Shown piece after piece: positions 57,422 to 64,000 of a DNA stretch of 64,000 bases. Below the pieces are notes generated by a model. That model did not search any database. It saw nothing but the letters and a program-made list of their open reading frames with translations, and was not told the DNA's origin. Source of the DNA: Trileptium ribeirensis (taxonomy: Eukaryota > Nematoda > Enoplea > Enoplida > Thoracostomopsidae); assembly GCA_030248225.1 (NCBI GenBank), contig JASANE010030088.1:1-64000 (forward strand), read 5' to 3'. How positions within the stretch are numbered: position 1 is the first letter of the stretch; the number at the start of each line of letters is the position of its first letter. The position numbers and the translations under genes are program-made.

Positions 57422-58468
57422 CACTCTTAAAAATTAGCATTATATGTCATGCATATATGTGTACACTGTCATACATTATTTGTGTGGTCTGGTTTACATA
57501 CACATTTTAAGTACGGCAGTTCATACATTTGTAAAGTATGAATATCAAAACAATTTTGTATGGAATTTCATAAAGGAGTTTTCTCGTTTGTATGAATTTT
57601 TCGATACGCTTGTATAAAAAATACAATTGTAACTGACAGAAATTTATCACTTTATAGTATGACATATACAACATAATGTAAAAAACTTCATATATATTTG
57701 TATCAAATACCATACCTGCATTGTATTAATTTGAATATTAATTGTATGAAATGCAACATATACAATGTATGAATTTTAATATACATTTGTATGAAAAATA
57801 ATATATGTATTATATGAATTTTTATATTTATTTGTATGAGGTTAAATATATTTAAAGTATGAATTTTCAGACATTTTTGTATTAAATATGATATATCTAA
57901 TGTGTGAATTTTCATAAATATTTGTATGAAATAAGATACACCTAATGTATAAATATTTATAGTTAACTGCTATTTTTGTATTAATTTTCAATTTTATGAT
58001 ATATCTGCCTTGTATAGCTTAGAAAAATTATGTGCTACAAAACATACATTTATTATCTGAAATTTTATACAAATTATGTGCAAATAATCATTAATTTTTT
58101 GTATGCAATTTCAAGCAAATCTTGTACGATTTATCATACATATGCTGTATGGAATTTCATACAAAACAATGTGTAACAAGCCATACAATTCTTATGTGTA
58201 AATTCATACAAAGGATATGTAAATAATCATACATATTCTGTCTTACAATTCATACAAATTATGTAAAATGTGTCATACATTTATTGTGATCAATTTCTTA
58301 AAATTTATGTTGACATAATCGTACATAATGTACAAAGTGGTACACAATTCATGTAGGATTTGTTCGCCACACAAATGCCCGTATTTGTGTTAATATTTAT
58401 ACAAATTGTAGCGAAATAATATCACACAATAATTGTTTCAAATGGTCATCATACAATTTTTAAGAGAG
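57422..58468. mobile_element. Fold-back minisatellite element (1047 bp)
   Basis: Tips CACTCTTAAAAATT and complement-like CTCTCTTAAAAATT sit inside TA dinucleotides (57420-57421 and 58469-58470). The left half repeats tttgtatgaaat and gtatgaatttt about every 35-65 bp; the right half repeats the complements, atttcatacaaa and cataca. It is thus an inverted array like those at 29638 and 32667, but with a different unit and a likely TA target. Confidence 0.65.
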
Positions 58469-58890
58469 TATAAAATACAAACATTATATTAAACATATGT
58501 GTGCAGACACTGCAAGGCGGGGGGCACCCCTTTACTTTTCGAGAAGAACAGGTGGCGGAAAGGCACCCTCCATAATATTCTTGTAGCTCCCACACTTATT
58601 AGAAACGTCCTGTTCCCCAAAAATATGGGAACAATCTCGCATATTGCTGCATACATTTTAGCGACCTTTATTTGCATTTTTGGGCTCAGTGTTAAACGAC
58701 TTGTCAACCCATATATTCTATCAAAATTGGACCACATTACACATTTTACTTAAACAAGAAATACAAGTAGCTATTACGTCTAAAAGCATGTTTATATCAC
58801 TGCATTTCCAATTTGATCCGATACCACTTTAAGATATGTGAGATATGATTGAAATCCGAAAGTGGATATAGCATTTGATATAGCTTTTTC
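58469..58890. other. Short unassigned stretch
   Basis: Between the fold-back and the LINE 3' end. It has a small GC-rich patch (58515-58570, ggcggggggcacccc) but no recognised feature. Confidence 0.4.
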
Positions 58891-59479
58891 TAGTTATTAT
58901 CCCCCGTTAGTTCCACAATGTTGAGGTGTCCGTTCTTTCGATCGCTGATACCATTTTGTTCCGTCTTGCGCTTGGTATGGGTGTAGTCGGGCGGTTCTCA
59001 AGTATTTGTGTATTGAATCGTGCCAACGTTGATTCGTGCGGCCTTTAATACGTTTGCCTGAAACCATAAGGTCACGTCCACATCTTGTTATTCTTACGCT
59101 AACGATCTGTGCTAGCACTTTGTGATCGTACCAACGGAAGCGACATTCAGACATATTTTCGGCAATGGGTGCGACATCGAACTGCTTGAGAAGATCGTCG
59201 TGAACATGATCCAATTGGGTAATGCATCTGTATCTATGACGCTCACTTGGCGCTCCGCGTCATTTGTGAAAAGCAAGCATTCCCAGTAGTGCAAAGAACA
59301 ACTGGAAGAATAACAGCCCGTATACCTTAGACTTTATTCCTTTGCTCAGTTTTTGGCAGGACATAACTCCTGTCGTTGAACGTTACTTCAGCCATGCATG
59401 CGTTCGAGCACTGTCTTCGTCGATGATATTTCCGCTGTCACTTACAGTTGATCCCACGAATGTGAATAATCTTGCCCCT

Positions 59480-59720
59480 TGTTCCTCCTCGGTGCCGAAA
59501 ATGGCGGCACCATCTCCCCCTCCCCTACCACCGACGTCGTAAAATTGGAAAAAGGGAAAAATTAGAGGAAATTGGCACAAATTAGAAAACAATTTAGCAA
59601 AAACTGGGGAAAATAGCACAATAAAGAAAATTGGACAAAATTGGTGAAAATTACGTACTTTTAAATATTTCAATTCTCCCGTGCGGCATTTCCACCGTCT
59701 CCCCCTCATATCTCGTACCT
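59480..59720 (+). repeat. A/T-rich dispersed repeat, copy 4 (inside LINE)
   Basis: GC-rich borders (catctccccctcccctacc, ccaccgtctccccctc) surround units such as gaggaaattggcacaaattag and aaaattggtgaaaatta. Inserted within the LINE remnant. Confidence 0.6.
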
Positions 59721-60869
59721 TGAGCATATATACGTTTGAACAAAACTATTCGCTTCGTTGCGGTTGAGCTGTTGTACCCAGGTCATCAACTCTTCCGAGG
59801 CACCATACAGTCATAATGAATACCAAATGAAGTCACGTTAAGCCCTTTAGAAAGATTTTTTCAAAGTCAAGCAAAGGCCATGTGTATTGGTGTTTCTTTT
59901 TCAACATGCTTTCCCAAGAGCAGTCTAACAGCTCGGGCAGCATCCGTAATTCCGCATTAGTTTACAAAACCACATTGAGTCCGAGTTAAAGCGATGATAC
60001 TGCGGATCCGTCGGTCTACAATACGTTCAAAACCATTGTGTGTGAAAGAGCCTAATGTGTCAATAGATGTAGCATTCTTCATTACTGCCTTTTTTACAGA
60101 TTATCACTGTCAAGCTCGTGGTCTCGTCTTTGTGCTCTCTTCTCTACTCAAAAATTTTGTTGAAAAACCATGCTATTCATTTCGTGCGGTCCGAAAGGCT
60201 TGATTCCGATATATTACCGCGATGTAATCAGGGCCAGTTGCTGTACCTGTTCTCATAGCACTAATGGGAGCTCTTACTTCCACGGTAGTAATTGATTCGG
60301 TGGAGACTTTAACCAGCTCTGAAGCAGAGAGAACCTCTCTGGAAAAATTCTTCATTTGAGATAGTCTGATGATAACGTCGCCATTGTTCTGTAACATCCT
60401 CCTTCTTAATAATCAATTTGCGATTCCAGTGACTTACCCCAAGAAGTTCTCAGTTATCTAGCGTCGCTTAGCCGATGGGACTGTACCAAGATATTCCACA
60501 AGCTATCTGTTGTATCCAGCTTCCAGCAAACCTCCCAGTAGAGTCTAGCTTTGGCAGGAGCCACGGCTCGCTTAGCCTCTCTGTTGGATTGATTGTAGGT
60601 ATGCGAATTGGCCGGGTTCTCATTGCGAACCAACCAGTGGTGGGTGTTGTTCTTGGCTCTCACCTTTTGCTAAACCTCTTCGTTCCATAGTCAATGAAGC
60701 TTGTCAATTTTTCGACCACAAGCTTTTGTTATTCCCAGTTCGTCACTCACAACAGCTTCGATTCAGTCGGTCACTTTTTTTATGTTTGTTCGATAGACAT
60801 TCGTGACGAATGATAAAAGAGATTCTTCGGATGACTTTGGTCTCCTAGTTCTTACAGTTCCACCGTTTC

Positions 60870-62015
60870 GTCCGTTTACAACTGTTGCGTTTGATATGCG
60901 GTTGCTGCAGCAGCTTCAGAAACATCTTGCAGATCACAGATAATGTTGAAAAAACCGTTTCGAAGTATCTTATTATCGAAAATATGTTTTCTGTCTCGAC
61001 GTTTCACCAGAATGTAGTCAAGTTATGAACGATTTTGCCGGTTATAAGACGTGCATAGACGTCGGCCCCGTTTATGGAGCCACGTGTTAGAAATAACCAA
61101 GGCATGTGTGTGGGAAAACTCCTATATACCGCCGCTCTGCTCGTTCAGTGCTTCCCAGGCGAATGCCTCCATGAGTAGACCGCTCGTTTCGTGTGCAATA
61201 CACATTCCATTTCGTTCGTTTACAGCTGTTGCGTTTGACATATGGCCGCTGTAGCAGCTTCGGAAACATCATGTAGATCAGCGGACGATGTTGAAACAAA
61301 CCGTTTCGTAGTATCTTATTATCAAAAATATGTTTTCTGTCTCGACGTTCTACCAGCATGTAGTCAATTTATGAGCGATTTTCCCGCTATAAAACGTACA
61401 TAGCCGTCGACCTCGTTTATGGAGCCAAGTGTTAGAAATAACCAAGGCACGTGTGTGGGAAAACTCCTATATACCGCCGCTCTGCTCGTTCAGTGCTTCC
61501 CAGGCGAATGCCTCCATGACTTGACCGCTCGTTTCGTGTGCAATACACATTCCATTTCGTTCGTTTACAGCTGTTGCGTTTGACATGTGGCCGCTGTAGC
61601 AGCTTCGGAAACATCATGCAGATCAGCGAACGATGTTGAAACAAAACCGTTTCGCACTATCTTATTATCTAAAATATATTTTCTTTCTCGACGTTTCACC
61701 AGAATGTAGTCAATTTAAGAACGATTTTCCCGCTATAAACGTGCATCCGTCGGCTCTGTTTATGGAGCCACGTGTTAGAAATGACCAAGGCACGTGTGTG
61801 GGAAAACTCCTATATACGGCCGCTCTGCTCGTTCATTGCTTCGCAGGGGAATCCTTCATGACTAGACCGCTCGTTTCGTGTGCAATACACATTTCATTTC
61901 GTTCGTTTACAGCTGTTGCGTTTGTCATGTAGCAGCTGTAGCCGCTTCGGAAACATCATGCAGATCAGCGAACGATGCTGAAACAAAACCGTTTCGTACT
62001 ATCGTACTATCTTAA
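60870..62015 (-). repeat. Tandem repeat of LINE endonuclease segment (~344 bp x 3.3)
   Basis: Three full copies and a partial one. The word gttagaaat recurs at 61086, 61431 and 61774, giving periods of 345 and 343. Each unit includes gtgtgggaaaactcctatata, gctcgttcagtgcttc-caggcgaatgcctccatga and ttcgtttacagctgttgcgtttg. The unit encodes part of the endonuclease of the surrounding LINE. Confidence 0.85.
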
Positions 62016-63169
62016 AGCTGGATCTCAGCTAGGTTTTAAACATGAGGTCGCCGATCTAAAGTCTAGATTTTTGATCAATGTTTTGTCCCCTAACTGTGGA
62101 TAAATAGGCTAACGCGCAATGCAGCAGGGCAGCAAAGCGTTGATATAATTGTCTTGCTCGATGTACACATTATGTTCACATAGGCCATGGCTCCAAAGCA
62201 ATGAAAAATCGCATCGGCCTAATCTATAAACTTTCACTGCTGCGTGAGTCTGGCGATTTATGCAGGTTGCGGTCAGCGGTAACCAATTTCTAGCGCTGCG
62301 CTCTGCAATAAACAAGACAAACAATGAACTTTACGCGAGATTTAAAGCTTGTGTTGCTGTTTCCTACGAATTGCTGCATATCGCTATATTCCCGACTACC
62401 GTTGGTGTACTAAATGCATAAAAAATGCACCATTACTGTATCACAACCCACAGTTTTGTAGAACGAAAAGACACTATTTTATAGCAGAAGTATCATTCTC
62501 CACTTGTGCATTTCACTAGCTTTGGGTATGTCCAGGCTACAACCGGCACGTCGACGACACATGCGAATTTTCATTCGTTTCTGTGTCATAAGCTATGGCG
62601 TTTACTAAATGGCGGTATCTAATATAACATAGCAAGGTTTGGAATCGCATATTCAGCTTTTTATTATTTTGATTTTGTTCAAATGAAATTAATTAAAGTT
62701 CAATTTTACGGGGATTTTAAGAATTTGTCGACCGAGATGCTTAGTATCAACAACAGACCGCGGACGAAACAAACAAGTTACATATTCAATGAAAATTTAA
62801 GTTTTTTGGTAATCGGTTTATTGTAATTTATTGGATACCAAACGGGTGCTGTTCATAAACAAACCAACGCTGTATTCACGTCCCTTTACGTAGTCAAACT
62901 TTGTAGTCAACCAGAAATTGCAAAAATTTGAACATAATCAAAAATCTTGCCCGATGTATTGTAAAAATAATTTATCCAAGTTTTTCCAAACTTTATCCAA
63001 TCTACTAAGGTTTTAGCCATACGACTTACCTATACGGTGAATTCACGATCTTGTTTAAAGCAAAACGGCACCTGGTTGAACATTATGAGACTGAACGCAG
63101 GGAACATGATCATAAAACATACATGCTCTTAGGAGGAGAAGAGATCATCTCCCTGCGGTTCGGACCGTC
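62016..63169. other. Gene-poor stretch
   Basis: No coding or repeat signal recognised between the LINE and the last dispersed repeat. Confidence 0.45.
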
Positions 63170-63475
63170 CCACACTAGGAGCGACGCAGATGCGAAGGTG
63201 GCCTAGGAGGCAGCCTGACCCCCATGAGACTCCGCAACCCCCCCCCTCTCCTGCGCCAATCGCAGCCTGAGTTTTTTGGAAAAAATTGACATAACTCGAG
63301 ACAACATAGGCAAAAGTGGGGAAATAGGGACAAATTAGTGGAAAATTGGCAAAAAATGGCGAAAATTAGCAAAAATTATAAAACTTTATTAGTTCCAAGC
63401 AATTTCGGAAGTTCCTGAAAATTTATCCCCACTTTACGACCTCCACCATCCTCCCCCTCCCTTTTGACTGGCTGG
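63170..63475 (+). repeat. A/T-rich dispersed repeat, copy 5
   Basis: GC-rich head (cgcaaccccccccctctcctgcg), units gtggaaaattggcaaaaaatggc and gaaaattagcaaaaatta, then a GC-rich tail (cctccaccatcctcccc). Clearest example of the family in the window. Confidence 0.6.
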
Positions 63476-64000
63476 CTTTCACACCCGGTGTACACAGTGT
63501 CCACCGCCCACCTGGGAGTTTTGACCTTAAGCATGTATGATTATAGAACAGTCCAAAATTCCAAAAACCGTAAATGATAGAATATGTAACGATTGAAGTT
63601 TACCTACATCTGTAAGTGTTCTTTCATGCTAAATTCTCCATTGACAGTTTGATCCACTTTAGCTTTATATCGATAAAGCAATTCATCCCACAGAAACGGA
63701 AATAAGAGTAAAATAGATATTGTAGCCCCGTCACTTTAATGACAGTTTCGCTATAAAAACTTTTTGATGGCTTTGTTAAACTACTCTGCTCAACTAGGCA
63801 CTGTGCGTAGCAAAACGGAAAAATGGTACTACGATATGCCACGAGCCGAAACAAAAGTCTTAGATCGGTGGAGTAGTTATAGATATTGTACGAGGTAAGC
63901 AGGGAGCAAACAGTCGTCATTAGTTGCGCCGCATTGCTCAACTACTCTGGAAACAAAACAGCTATACTAGCTTCACACCTTTTTATTTATTCATTTCATT
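63476..64000. other. Window end, nothing recognised
   Basis: An open frame of 105 codons on the minus strand (63624-63941) has no domain I recognise and could be chance. A small inverted word (ctcaacta) near 63789 and 63940 is too short to call. Confidence 0.35.

Larger units (their letters stand above)
58890..62015 (-). mobile_element. RTE-like non-LTR retrotransposon (- strand, decayed)
   Basis: On the minus strand, from high to low coordinates: an apurinic-type endonuclease end with LVERRDRKHIFDNK (61310-61360) and related copies; a linker with NREAKRAVAPAKARLYW (about 60540-60590); an RT start with PISAMRTGTATGPDYIAV (about 60220-60280); and a C-terminal part with CRFRWYDHKVLA, KGRTNQRWHDSIHKYLRTA and LHPYQAQDGTKW (58940-59150). 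This order and these blocks fit RTE-type LINEs common in nematodes and other animals. The RT core with its catalytic Asp residues is largely missing. A dispersed repeat (59480-59720) is inserted in that place. Confidence 0.75.

Noticed and set aside
57507..57915. Two short minus-strand open frames rich in Ile/His/Tyr
   Set aside because: Translation of the GTATGAAAT minisatellite; periodic and non-conserved.
59342..59727. Pro/Ser-rich plus-strand frame and Phe-rich minus-strand frame
   Set aside because: Both run through the dispersed A-rich repeat and its C-rich borders.

Overview
The window is animal DNA, most probably from a nematode or nematode-like helminth. It is AT-rich and gene-poor. 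Its introns are 2-6 kb long with GT-AG ends and mostly pyrimidine-rich acceptors. The retroelement remains (two Ty3/Gypsy elements, two non-LTR elements) and a globin with long Ser/Asn-rich extensions fit that group. The taxonomic call is inference; no rRNA or mitochondrial marker is present.

Positions 1-20744 form one giant imperfect palindrome. The left arm (1-10341) is the reverse complement of the right arm (10356-20744), with a 14-bp spacer between them. Each arm carries, mirrored, the same series: the 5' flank of a solute-carrier gene, a ~1.8 kb fold-back repeat, a small MITE, the orphan last exon of an SLC17-type transporter, a triplicated splice-acceptor repeat, and a decayed ~3.9 kb Ty3/Gypsy element. 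Position 1 mirrors the base just before the start codon of the intact transporter gene at 20745. The arms differ by substitutions and indels, and the orphan exon is open in the left arm but broken in the right. This is either a real inverted duplication or an assembly or haplotype fold-back; sequence alone cannot decide.

From 20745 to 37394 lies a complete five-exon SLC17-family (sialin/VGLUT/phosphate type) transporter gene on the + strand. All exon phases match and the product is 549 residues. Its introns are full of transposons: A-rich dispersed repeats, TIR elements with 3-bp TAA/TTA target duplications, a CR1-like LINE fragment, and a 3.55 kb fold-back element whose arms are arrays of self-complementary units, with another MITE nested inside.

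From 38.0 to 38.5 kb is an inverted repeat with long G and C runs. A globin gene on the - strand (39607-41625, at least two exons) follows. It has a recognisable globin fold with distal and proximal His.

From 42.5 to 46.7 kb is a second Ty3/Gypsy element (- strand). From 46.7 to 64 kb I see no host gene, only repeats: a degenerate ~30-90 bp periodic repeat (51.2-51.7), a MITE between duplicated flanks (54.1-55.0), a fold-back minisatellite (57.4-58.5), and an RTE-like LINE on the - strand (58.9-62.0) whose endonuclease segment is tandemly repeated. The two transporter sequences (orphan exon and complete gene) are tandem paralogues. Nothing links the globin to them functionally.
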